Shown in pieces: positions 6,698 through 13,435 of a stretch of 29,240 nucleotides of DNA. The translations under genes were made by a program, and so were the position numbers. The notes beneath the pieces are model-generated. The model saw only the letters and a program-made list of their open reading frames with translations, made no database searches and was not told the origin of the DNA. Origin of the DNA: an uncultured Oscillospiraceae bacterium (GTDB lineage Bacteria; Bacillota; Clostridia; Oscillospirales; Oscillospiraceae); assembly GCA_910583885.1 (NCBI GenBank), contig CAJUAC010000031.1, positions 1 to 29,240 of the forward strand, written 5' to 3'. The stretch's first letter is position 1; the number at the start of each line of letters is the position of its first letter.

Positions 6698-7486
6698 TTA
6701 CTGGTTGTTGGTGGCCACGTAGGCCTTGGCGGGCTCATTGTCAATGATGACGCAGTCCACCTTACCGGTGACAAGGGCCTGGACGGCTTCCGCGCCGGAG
6801 GAGTACTTGGAGACGCGCTCCGCACCAAAATCGTCCTCAGAGTAGATGTCGCCGGTGGTGCCCCGCTGGGTACCCACCATATAGGACACGCCCTCAGCGT
6901 ACAGGTCGTCCACGGTGGTGATGGGGCTGTCCTCGGCCACGATGATGGACTGGATGCCGGTGGCGTAGCTGTCAGAGAAGCTGACATTCTGCAGGCGCTC
7001 CTCGGTGACAGTCAGGCCGGCCATACCCATGTCGGCCTTGCCGGTCTGGACAGCAGTAATGATGGCGTCGAACTCCATATCGTCGATGACCAGCTTCATG
7101 TCCAGCTCGTCGGCGATAGCGGCGGCCATCTCTGCGTCGATGCCCACGATGGCGTTGTCCTCGTAGTACTCATAGGGAGGGAACTGGGCATTGGTAGCCA
7201 TGTGCAGCTCCGGCTTACCCTCGGCATTCGCCTGGAAGGTCAGCTCATGGGCAGCACCGGAGATGTACTTGTCAACAATCATCTGGGCAGTGCCGTTGGA
7301 GATAATGGTGTCCATCGCCGCATTGATACGCTCGAGAAGTTCGGTATTCTCTTTGGCAATGGCAATGGCATAGTCCTCCACCGCGTACTCGGTGTCCAGG
7401 ATTTTCAGAGTGACTTTCTTCTGCCCGCAGGCGGCCAGGCTCAGGACAAGGCCCAGCACCAGGGCCAGGGCGGCAATCTTCTTCAT
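6698..7486 (-). CDS. Amino-acid ABC binding lipoprotein with permuted domain order
   Basis: A 262-residue solute-binding lipoprotein with a signal peptide ending in lipobox LAAC (Cys20). The ordinary family-3 start (LHMATNAQFPPYEYYED) only begins at about residue 94. Before it, residues 27-77 (LKILDTEYAVEDYAIAIAKE through SNGTAQMIVDKYIS) look like the segment that normally closes this fold at the C-terminus. The protein then ends abruptly at EPAKAYVATNNQ, exactly where that segment would usually follow. The segment therefore occurs once, moved to the front: a circular permutation. Binding residues of the first lobe and the central 'DAIITAVQTGKADMGMAGLT' are intact, and the gene sits in a complete operon, so it is probably functional. 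Confidence 0.93.
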   Translation of the reverse strand: MKKIAALALVLGLVLSLAACGQKKVTLKILDTEYAVEDYAIAIAKENTELLERINAAMDTIISNGTAQMIVDKYISGAAHELTFQANAEGKPELHMATNAQFPPYEYYEDNAIVGIDAEMAAAIADELDMKLVIDDMEFDAIITAVQTGKADMGMAGLTVTEERLQNVSFSDSYATGIQSIIVAEDSPITTVDDLYAEGVSYMVGTQRGTTGDIYSEDDFGAERVSKYSSGAEAVQALVTGKVDCVIIDNEPAKAYVATNNQ

Positions 7487-7536
7487 GGGTGATACTTCCT
7501 TTCCATCTGTTCCAAATTTTGCGTACGGTTTCCCAG

Positions 7537-7556
7537 GCCCGGACAGCGGTCCGGGC
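7537..7556 (-). other. Hairpin in the binding-protein leader
   Basis: An 8-bp perfect stem, GCCCGGAC (7537-7544) and GTCCGGGC (7549-7556), with a 4-base loop, lies at the very 5' end of the predicted minus-strand transcript. It probably stabilises the mRNA 5' end; no T-run follows. Confidence 0.55.
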
Positions 7557-7563
7557 GATAGGG

Positions 7564-7592
7564 AGCATACACCATTCCAAGAAAATTGTCAA
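7564..7592 (-). promoter_or_regulatory. Promoter of the amino-acid ABC operon
   Basis: On minus, a consensus -35 TTGACA (7592-7587), a 17-base spacer and -10 TATGCT (7569-7564). It leaves a leader of about 70 nt before the binding-protein ATG, which has AGGAAG upstream. Confidence 0.85.
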
Positions 7593-7787
7593 TGGATTTT
7601 CAAGAATAATGTATATTTATCGAACAGGAACAGCACATTTTTACCAGACTGCCAAAACCCGCCAGCATATAGCCGCCGCCTTTGCGCGATTTGACGGCTC
7701 TGTCCTGCATATTGTGTATATGCCTGCTGCATCACAGATATTGATCCCATGCAATCAGCGGCAAAAACAGGACTTTTCCGGATCACC
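7593..7787. other. Intergenic space between divergent promoters
   Basis: This is the central part of the 398-base gap between the divergent ABC operon and the SLH gene. It is AT-richer than its surroundings. I see no convincing gene or riboswitch in it. Confidence 0.5.
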
Positions 7788-7816
7788 TTGCAATTCTGAT
7801 TCAAATCGGATAAAAT
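7788..7816 (+). promoter_or_regulatory. Promoter of the SLH-domain gene
   Basis: A -35 TTGCAA (7788-7793), a 17-base spacer and -10 TAAAAT (7811-7816), about 70 bases before the start codon. Confidence 0.7.
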
Positions 7817-7884
7817 AGGCACAATAGAATGCAGTCTTTCCCTGGCCCCTCTGGGGCGGCGGGGAAAAGCGGGAGGTTTATACG

Positions 7885-8925
7885 ATGAAAAGGAAAATTT
7901 TCGCCCTCATCCTGGCACTGGGCCTGGTATCTGCACCGGCTGCCGCCTTTGACGATGTCCCCGCCGACGCCTATTACCGCAGTGCGGTGGATTGGGCGGT
8001 GGATCGTGGGATCACCGGTGGCAGCTCCACGGGCCTGTTTGATCCGGAAAGCCCCTGTACCACAGAGCAGATGGTCACTTTCCTCTGGCGGGCCCAGGGC
8101 CAGCCGGAGCCCGCCGCCGCTGCCAACCCGTTTGTAGACGCAGCCCCCAGCACTCCTTATTATCAAGCAGCTCTGTGGGCCCATGAGGTGGGGCTGGTCT
8201 CCGGGCCTCTCCTCTCCCCGGAAGCCCCCTGCACCCGTGGACAGACCGTCCTGTATCTATGGAAGCTGGCAGGCCGGCCCGCGCCTGTTGCTGGGGACAT
8301 CCTCCCTGTCCCGGGGGAGGATGCCGCTATTGGCATCCCGGGCGACACCTTAATCAATACCTTCTTTGCCTACACCATCCACAGCGCCGCCGTGATGGAC
8401 ACCTTCGGCGCTGTAACAGCAGGGGAGGGCAAGGAGCTGCTGGTGGTGGATATCACCATCCGCAACACAGATGAATGGCCGGTGCCTATGTATGACACGG
8501 ATTTCCAGCTCCAATGGGGCGGCGAGGGGCCTGCGGACTTCGCATATCCCCTGGCGGACAAGTCCGGCCAGCTCCCGGCATCCTATACGCTGGCTGTGGG
8601 GGAGGAGGTTTCCGGCAAGCTGCTCTACGAGATCCCCGCCGGGAGCCAGCAATTGACCATTTCCTACCGTGAGAACTTTGACGACGGGACAACCGGCAGC
8701 CTCTTCCGTGCCTGCTTTGCCATCCAGGACGGCAAGTCCACCTATCCCACCCTTTTTGACGACGTGGCCCTGGGTGCGGAATACGCCCAGGCCGTACTCT
8801 GGGCCCTCCGGGCACAGATCGCCTCCGGCACCGGCGGCGGCTTCTCCCCGGATGAGGCATGTACCCGCGGGCAGATCATGACCTTTTTGCACCGGGCCTA
8901 TGGGGCAGACCCTTCCATAAGCTGA
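7885..8925 (+). CDS. Cell-surface protein with split SLH domains around a DUF4352-like domain
   Basis: A 346-residue exported protein. A signal peptide (residues 1-21, ending PAAA) is followed by two S-layer homology repeats (about 22-70 and 80-130), each with the pattern FxDV/A...YY..A..WA...G...G......F.P..PCTRGQ. A beta-rich domain (about 140-275) with LINTFFAYTIHSA, ELLVVDITIRNT and VPMYDTDFQLQW resembles DUF4352 telokin-like proteins. A third SLH repeat closes the protein (about 288-341). SLH repeats bind pyruvylated cell-wall polymer, so the protein should sit on the wall. The ATG has GGAGG eight bases upstream. It is a single-gene unit with its own promoter and terminator. Confidence 0.88.
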   Translation: MKRKIFALILALGLVSAPAAAFDDVPADAYYRSAVDWAVDRGITGGSSTGLFDPESPCTTEQMVTFLWRAQGQPEPAAAANPFVDAAPSTPYYQAALWAHEVGLVSGPLLSPEAPCTRGQTVLYLWKLAGRPAPVAGDILPVPGEDAAIGIPGDTLINTFFAYTIHSAAVMDTFGAVTAGEGKELLVVDITIRNTDEWPVPMYDTDFQLQWGGEGPADFAYPLADKSGQLPASYTLAVGEEVSGKLLYEIPAGSQQLTISYRENFDDGTTGSLFRACFAIQDGKSTYPTLFDDVALGAEYAQAVLWALRAQIASGTGGGFSPDEACTRGQIMTFLHRAYGADPSIS

Positions 8926-8930
8926 ACAGG

Positions 8931-8970
8931 GCGGGCGCAGCCAATTTCTGGCTGCGCCCGCTGTTATTCT
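8931..8970 (+). terminator. Terminator of the SLH gene
   Basis: A 13-bp perfect stem (8931-8943 with 8949-8961) with a 5-base loop is followed by TGTTATTCT. It may also serve the convergent minus-strand gene that ends at 8977. Confidence 0.8.
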
Positions 8971-8976
8971 AATGAA

Positions 8977-9246
8977 TCAACAGGCTTTTCCTTTCCACAG
9001 CAGATCCGTCCCCCAGCTGGCCAGCAGCAGCGCATAGGAGAGGGGCCAAAGCAGTACCAGCGGCCCGCAGTATGTACCCAGGGGAGTGTTGCAGCACACC
9101 ACCGCCCGCAGCAGGCCATAGAGCACCAGGACTGCCAGGGACAGATACTGTGACCACAGGGCCAGCAGTATACAGATCTGCCTGTGCCGGGCCTGGCGCA
9201 GGCGGGCTGTCAGGTCGATTACCTTAGATGGTTTTGATGGGTACAT
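8977..9246 (-). CDS. Small two-helix membrane protein, unknown function
   Basis: An 89-residue protein I do not recognise. A basic N-terminus (MYPSKPSKVIDLTARLRQAR) precedes two hydrophobic segments, about residues 22-46 (ICILLALWSQYLSLAVLVLY) and 57-80 (TYCGPLVLLWPLSYALLLAS). It ends WKGKAC. The ATG has AAGGAGG eight bases upstream on the minus strand, which supports a real gene. It converges on the SLH gene and diverges from the decarboxylase operon. The only promoter candidate is TTGCAT (9363-9358) and TATACT (9338-9333), with a poor 19-base spacer. Confidence 0.65.
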   Translation of the reverse strand: MYPSKPSKVIDLTARLRQARHRQICILLALWSQYLSLAVLVLYGLLRAVVCCNTPLGTYCGPLVLLWPLSYALLLASWGTDLLWKGKAC

Positions 9247-9444
9247 GGCAGCAGCCTCCTTCTTATCACACCTGCATAGCGCCTGTCCTCAAAAACATGG
9301 CCTCGCTACGCCGGACATATCTTCCTCCAGCAAGTATAGTCACTGATAGAAAAAGATATGCAAGGCTATCCCGTTTTTTATTGCACTGCCCAACAACCCC
9401 TGGGGTTTGTACAAAAACTTGTCGGAAATATGCAGGGAAAAGTA
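9247..9444. other. Divergent intergenic region before the decarboxylase operon
   Basis: This part of the 335-base gap holds the minus-strand Shine-Dalgarno of the small membrane protein and a weak minus-strand promoter candidate. I see no coding capacity with a ribosome site. Confidence 0.5.
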
Positions 9445-9473
9445 TTGATCTTTCTCCGCCACTTTGGTATAAT
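9445..9473 (+). promoter_or_regulatory. Promoter of the sodium-pump decarboxylase operon
   Basis: A -35 TTGATC (9445-9450), a 17-base spacer and a consensus -10 TATAAT (9468-9473). The transcript should start near 9480, giving a leader of about 100 nt. Confidence 0.85.
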
Positions 9474-9491
9474 GATGTTAATTTCGCATAT

Positions 9492-9514
9492 GTGAAAATT
9501 GTTAGGATTTTCAC
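9492..9514 (+). promoter_or_regulatory. Inverted repeat just after the operon start: possible operator
   Basis: GTGAAAAT (9492-9499) and ATTTTCAC (9507-9514) are perfect 8-bp arms around 7 bases, about 12-35 bases downstream of the predicted transcription start. The position suits a repressor roadblock. The regulator is unknown; a leader RNA hairpin is the alternative. Confidence 0.5.
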
Positions 9515-9581
9515 GAAGAAAGTGGGGCGTCCGCCCTGACAGGCGGCGTCCGCAACTGTTTTAAGAAGGAGGAATCCCGCT

Positions 9582-9857
9582 ATGCCTGAAAACCTGTTCG
9601 TTGTTCTGATGGGCGTTGGGACTGTCTTCTTCGGCCTGATCTGCATCATCCTCCTCTGCACGGTCATGAGCGCCGTGTGCCGGTCGATGGGCACGGGCTC
9701 TGCGGTCCCTGCCGCAGCAGCCCCCGCAGCTCCCGCCGTAAGAAATGACGCAATCCCCAACCGCCAGGCAATGATCGCCGCCATCTCCGCTGCTATCGCG
9801 GAGGATCTGGGGACCGATCTCGCCGGCATCCGCATTCTGTCCGTTAAAAAACTTTAA
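9582..9857 (+). CDS. Sodium-pump decarboxylase gamma subunit (OadG family)
   Basis: A 91-residue membrane-anchored subunit that holds the decarboxylase complex together. One membrane helix (about residues 5-33, LFVVLMGVGTVFFGLICIIL) is followed by an Ala/Pro-rich linker (44-53) and a C-terminal helical tail with MIAAISAAIAEDLG and a short final strand. This layout is that of OadG/MmdD-type gamma subunits. GAAGGAGG lies in front of the ATG. It is first in a gamma, biotin-carrier, beta, alpha operon. Confidence 0.85.
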   Translation: MPENLFVVLMGVGTVFFGLICIILLCTVMSAVCRSMGTGSAVPAAAAPAAPAVRNDAIPNRQAMIAAISAAIAEDLGTDLAGIRILSVKKL

Positions 9858-9880
9858 TTGATTGAGGAGAGGAAAGAGCT

Positions 9881-10222
9881 ATGAAAAAGTATAAGGTGAA
9901 TGTAAACGGCACTGTCTATGAGGTTGCCATTGAGGTCATGGATGGCGCCGCCCCTGTCGCAGCAGCCCCCGCTGCCGCACCTGCGGCCGCCCCCGCTGCT
10001 CCCGCCGGTGGTGAGAAGGTCACCGCCCCCATGCCCGGCACCATTCTGGATGTGCGTGTTCAGAACGGCTCCGCTGTGAAGAAGGGCGATATCCTCTTCA
10101 TCCTGGAGGCTATGAAGATGGAAAACGAGATCATGGCCCCCTGCGACGGCACCATCGCCTCTGTCAATGTCACCAAGGGCGCCAGCGTGGAGTCCGGCTC
10201 TCTGCTGTGCGTGATCGGCTAA
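9881..10222 (+). CDS. Biotin carboxyl carrier protein of the decarboxylase
   Basis: A 113-residue protein that carries the carboxyl group on biotin between the alpha and beta subunits. An N-terminal strand segment (MKKYKVNVNGTVYEVAIE) leads to a flexible Ala/Pro linker (23-42), then the biotinyl domain with APMPGTI (49-55) and EAMKMEN (76-82), where Lys79 takes biotin. In many OadA proteins this domain is fused to the C-terminus of alpha; here it is a separate gene, matching the carrier-less alpha at the operon's end. The ATG has GAGGAGAGG upstream. No biotin ligase is in view. Confidence 0.95.
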   Translation: MKKYKVNVNGTVYEVAIEVMDGAAPVAAAPAAAPAAAPAAPAGGEKVTAPMPGTILDVRVQNGSAVKKGDILFILEAMKMENEIMAPCDGTIASVNVTKGASVESGSLLCVIG

Positions 10223-10247
10223 GGCCGTCCGCTGGGAGGAATACTAA

Positions 10248-11507
10248 ATGGAAGCTATCATGAATTTTATTCAGGCGACCGGCTTCTACCAGATTGCCAC
10301 TGGGGACTGGAAGGTTCTGATCATGCTGCTGATCTCCTTTGTCCTGCTGTACCTGGCAATTGTGAAGAAGTTCGAGCCCCTGCTGCTGCTGCCGATTGCT
10401 TTCGGTATGCTCATCACCAACCTGCCTGGCGCGGAGATGTACCATGAGCTGCTCTTCGCCGGAGGCCATGTCAACTGGGAGATCTTCGGCGGCCAGCCGA
10501 TTACGTCTGAGTTTTTGACCCATCTGAAGGATCTGGGCGTATCGGACGCCGTGCTGGGCACCGTCGAGGTGGGCCAGAGCATCAGTGTCGGCCTCATCGA
10601 CGTGCTGTACCTGGGCGTCAAGCTGGGCATCTACCCCTGCCTGATCTTCATGGGCGTGGGCGCGGGCACCGACTTCGGCCCGCTGATCGCCAACCCCAAG
10701 ACCCTGCTGCTGGGTGCAGCCGCCCAGCTGGGTATCTTTATGACCTTTGTTGGCTGCAAGCTCTCCACCCTGTTTACCAATGCCCAGGCTGCCTCCATCG
10801 GCATCATCGGCGGCGCGGACGGCCCCACCGCCATCTTTGTCACCAGCCGCCTGGCCCCCGAGCTGCTGGGCCCCATCGCCGTGGCTGCATACAGCTACAT
10901 GGCCCTGGTGCCTGTCATCCAGCCCCCCATTATGCGCCTGCTCACCACTGCTGAGGAGCGCAAGATCGTTATGCGCCCCCTGCGTGAGGTTTCCAAGCGG
11001 GAAAAGATTATTTTCCCCATCATGGTTACTGTGTTTGTGGCCCTGCTGGTGCCCTCCGCCGGCCCGCTGATCGCGTGCCTGATGCTGGGCAACCTGTTTA
11101 AGGAGTCCGGCGTGGTGGAGCGTCTGAACAAGACCGCCCAGAACGAGCTGATGAACATCGTCACCATCTTCCTGGGCATCTCTGTGGGCGCAACCGCAAC
11201 CGCTACCACCTTCCTGTCCCTCCAGACCATTACCATCATGCTCATGGGCGTCGTGGCCTTCGGCTTCGGTACCGCTGGCGGTGTGCTGCTGGCTAAGCTG
11301 ATGAACCTCTTCCTCAAGGAGAAGATCAATCCCCTCATCGGCTCCGCCGGCGTCTCCGCTGTGCCTATGGCCGCCCGTGTCTCCCAGGTGGAGGGCCAGA
11401 AGGCCAATCCTGCCAACTTCCTGCTTATGCACGCGATGGGCCCCAATGTGGCGGGCGTGATTGGTTCCGCCATCGCCGCTGGCGTGCTGATGGCGCTGTT
11501 CGGATAA
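10248..11507 (+). CDS. Sodium-ion-translocating decarboxylase beta subunit
   Basis: A 419-residue, multi-helix membrane subunit that decarboxylates carboxybiotin and pumps Na+ outward. The family hallmarks are present: GVGAGTDFGPLIANP (137-151) and GIIGGADGPTAIF (185-197), with Asp191 matching the sodium-site aspartate of OadB. Length is near the family norm. ATG 10248 is preceded by GGAGGAATACTAA. The stop codon TAA is followed at once by a branched inverted repeat. The beta family serves oxaloacetate, methylmalonyl-CoA and glutaconyl-CoA decarboxylases; the linked alpha subunit favours oxaloacetate. Confidence 0.95.
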   Translation: MEAIMNFIQATGFYQIATGDWKVLIMLLISFVLLYLAIVKKFEPLLLLPIAFGMLITNLPGAEMYHELLFAGGHVNWEIFGGQPITSEFLTHLKDLGVSDAVLGTVEVGQSISVGLIDVLYLGVKLGIYPCLIFMGVGAGTDFGPLIANPKTLLLGAAAQLGIFMTFVGCKLSTLFTNAQAASIGIIGGADGPTAIFVTSRLAPELLGPIAVAAYSYMALVPVIQPPIMRLLTTAEERKIVMRPLREVSKREKIIFPIMVTVFVALLVPSAGPLIACLMLGNLFKESGVVERLNKTAQNELMNIVTIFLGISVGATATATTFLSLQTITIMLMGVVAFGFGTAGGVLLAKLMNLFLKEKINPLIGSAGVSAVPMAARVSQVEGQKANPANFLLMHAMGPNVAGVIGSAIAAGVLMALFG

Positions 11508-11668
11508 GGCGTACATTCTTTTCTTTAATAAAGAAAAGAATCAGAGGAACACTTTTCCCGCGAAACTGTGTTTCGCTTCTCTTTATAAAATAATAGAGGA
11601 GAACGGCGGAGGCCTTTCGGGAAAAGTTCCTTTTAATCCTTTTTCCCTCAAGAAAAAGGGTGTACGCC
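11508..11668 (+). repeat. Branched intergenic repeat, copy A
   Basis: This 161-bp element starts on the base after the beta-subunit stop codon. An outer stem pairs GGCGTACA (11508-11515) with TGTACGCC (11661-11668). Inside are a 12-bp hairpin (11515-11526 with 11530-11541), a central arm whose flanks pair GGAAC and TTTTCCCG with CGGGAAAAGTTCC (about 11546-11560 with 11619-11630), a GCGAAAC/GTTTCGC hairpin (11560-11576), and a CCTTTTTC/GAAAAAGG hairpin (11638-11659). The layout resembles a cloverleaf. Related copies lie at 23293-23458 and 27185-27255. Confidence 0.85.
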
Positions 11669-11695
11669 CCATGACTGAAAGAATGGAGTAATTGA

Positions 11696-13168
11696 ATGGA
11701 AACAATGGAATTTCTGTCTAAGAAGCCCCTGCTGATTACCGACACCATCCTCCGTGACGCCCACCAGTCCCAGGCCGCCACCCGCATGACCATCGAAGAC
11801 ATGCTGCCGGCCTGCGAGGTTCTGGATTCCATCGGCTACTATTCCCTGGAGTGCTGGGGCGGCGCTACCTTCGATGTATGTATGCGTTTCCTCAACGAGG
11901 ATCCCTGGGAGCGTCTGCGCACCCTGCGTAAGCACCTGCCCAACACCAAGCTGCAAATGCTCTTCCGCGGCCAGAATATCCTGGGCTATAAGCACTACGC
12001 CGACGACGTCGTAGACGCGTTCTGCCGCAAGTCTATTGAAAACGGCATTGATATCATCCGCATTTTCGACGCCCTCAACGACATCCGCAACCTGGAGCAG
12101 GCCATCAAGTCCACCAAGAAGTACGGCGGCATTGTCGAGGCCACCCTCTCCTACACCATCTCCCCCATCCACAACGAGGATTACTTCGTGAAGATGGCCA
12201 AGGAGCTGGAGCAGATGGGTGCGGACGTGCTGTGCATCAAGGACATGGCAAACCTCCTGCTGCCCATGGACGCTTACTCCCTGGTGAAGCGCCTGAAGGA
12301 GAGCGTATCTATGCCCATCCACCTGCACACCCATAACACCACCGGTACCGGCGATATGGTCTATCTGATGGCAGCTTATGCTGGCATTGATATCGTGGAC
12401 ACCGCCCTCAGCCCCCTGGCTAACGGCACTGCCCAGCCCGCCACGGAGGCCCTGGTTGCCACCCTCCAGGGCACTGTGCGAGACACGGGCCTGGATTTGA
12501 GCAAGATGAGCGATGCCGCTGTCCACTTCCGTAAGGTCGCCCAGCGCCTGAAGGACATCGGCGCCCTGGATCCCAAGGTCCTCAATGTGGATACCAACAC
12601 CCTGCTCTACCAGGTGCCCGGCGGGATGCTCTCCAACCTTATCAGCCAGCTCAAGCAGGCCGGCAAGGAGGATCAGTACTATGACGTGCTGGCGGAGGTC
12701 CCCCGTGTGCGCGAGGATTACGGTTATCCCCCGCTGGTTACGCCGACCTCCCAGATCGTGGGTACCCAGGCGGTCATGAACATCATCATGGGCGAGCGCT
12801 ACAAGACCTTCACCAAGGAGTCCCGCGCCGTCCTGCGGGGCGAGTACGGCGCTCTTCCCGGCAAGGTCAATGGGAAGGTACGGGCCAAGGCCGGTATCAA
12901 GCCGGAGGAGGTCATCACCTGCCGTCCTGCTGACCAGCTCCAGCCGGAGCTGGAGAAGTACAAGGAGGAGTTCAAGGATCTGGCCAAGAGCGAGGAGGAT
13001 GTCCTCAGCCTGGCCCTGTTCCCCCAGGTAGCTCCCAAGTTCCTGGCCTGGCGTGACGGCCCCCATGACCAGCCTGCTGCTGCTCCCGCTGCCGCCCCGG
13101 CTGCTGCAAAGCCCGCCGCTAATCCCAATGCGGTGCGGGAACTGTACGTGGACGACAAAAGCATCTGA
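11696..13168 (+). CDS. oadA: Oxaloacetate decarboxylase alpha subunit (carboxyltransferase, no biotin domain)
   Basis: A 490-residue cytoplasmic carboxyltransferase that moves CO2 from oxaloacetate to the biotin carrier. The HMGL-like TIM barrel carries TDTILRDAHQSQAATR (15-30), the Lys of CIKDMANLLLP (Lys182, carbamylated in homologues) and the metal ligands of HLHTHNTTGTGD (His211, His213), with Asp16. The conserved carboxylase domain follows (about 300-450). An Ala/Pro linker (455-478) then ends in NAVRELYVDDKSI where many homologues carry a biotin domain. That domain is the separate upstream gene. ATG 11696 has GGAG seven bases upstream. The barrel is of the PycB/OadA type, not the acyl-CoA type. 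Pyruvate carboxylase subunit B is the alternative, but the linked beta pump argues for decarboxylation. Confidence 0.92.
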   Translation: METMEFLSKKPLLITDTILRDAHQSQAATRMTIEDMLPACEVLDSIGYYSLECWGGATFDVCMRFLNEDPWERLRTLRKHLPNTKLQMLFRGQNILGYKHYADDVVDAFCRKSIENGIDIIRIFDALNDIRNLEQAIKSTKKYGGIVEATLSYTISPIHNEDYFVKMAKELEQMGADVLCIKDMANLLLPMDAYSLVKRLKESVSMPIHLHTHNTTGTGDMVYLMAAYAGIDIVDTALSPLANGTAQPATEALVATLQGTVRDTGLDLSKMSDAAVHFRKVAQRLKDIGALDPKVLNVDTNTLLYQVPGGMLSNLISQLKQAGKEDQYYDVLAEVPRVREDYGYPPLVTPTSQIVGTQAVMNIIMGERYKTFTKESRAVLRGEYGALPGKVNGKVRAKAGIKPEEVITCRPADQLQPELEKYKEEFKDLAKSEEDVLSLALFPQVAPKFLAWRDGPHDQPAAAPAAAPAAAKPAANPNAVRELYVDDKSI

Positions 13169-13174
13169 TAGCTG

Positions 13175-13201
13175 CTTCCCGCCGGATGCGGCGGCGGGAA
13201 G
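13175..13201 (+). terminator. Hairpin after oadA, probable terminator
   Basis: CTTCCCGCC (13175-13183) pairs with GGCGGGAAG (13193-13201). It lies seven bases after the oadA stop. No good T-run follows, so termination may be partial or factor-dependent. Confidence 0.5.
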
Positions 13202-13266
13202 ATCCTATTGACCATCCCCTTCTCACCCTTCTCAATTTTTCTGCAAAAAATTACCGGATGTGCCTT

Positions 13267-13296
13267 GGCATATTCGCACGCAGATTGCAAATGATA
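13267..13296 (+). promoter_or_regulatory. Possible forespore (sigma-G/F-like) promoter of the SASP gene
   Basis: GGCATA (13267-13272) and AATGATA (13290-13296), spaced by 17 bases, loosely resemble the sigma-G pattern. The predicted start near 13303 would place the structured leader at the mRNA 5' end. The match is partial, and no better sigma-A promoter was found. Confidence 0.3.
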
Positions 13297-13308
13297 GGGT
13301 TGCGACAA

Positions 13309-13425
13309 GGGCGGCGGACACAGCAGCCGCCCGGCGGCACAGCGCAGCGGATAAGGCACGGGCAGCTTTCGCTTCTCACCTTCTCCAATGCGTGCCCGTG
13401 CCATCGCAAAAAAATGGAGAAGGAG
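13309..13425 (+). promoter_or_regulatory. Structured SASP leader with SD-blocking pseudoknot
   Basis: A hairpin (GGGCGGC 13309-13315 with GCCGCCC 13326-13332) precedes an H-type pseudoknot. Stem 1 is GGCACGGGCA (13355-13364) with TGCCCGTGCC (13393-13402). Stem 2 is CCTTCTCCA (13379-13387), in the loop of stem 1, with TGGAGAAGG (13415-13423). Stem 2 covers most of the AAGGAG ribosome site (13420-13425). The linking loop 13403-13414 is A-rich. Both stems are perfect. Translational control is inferred. Confidence 0.6.
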
Positions 13426-13435
13426 AAAAAGAATT

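Noticed and set aside
7487..7563. Riboswitch or T-box in the leader of the amino-acid importer
   Set aside because: The leader is only about 70 nt with a single short hairpin; no T-box sequence or antiterminator is visible.
11508..11668. The repeated hairpins as CRISPR or an ordinary terminator
   Set aside because: There are no regularly spaced direct repeats with spacers, and copy A lies between two genes of the same operon without a terminal T-run.
10170..13066. Long minus-strand ORFs opposite the decarboxylase beta and alpha genes
   Set aside because: They are shadows of strongly biased real genes and have His/Gln/Gly-rich, domain-free translations.
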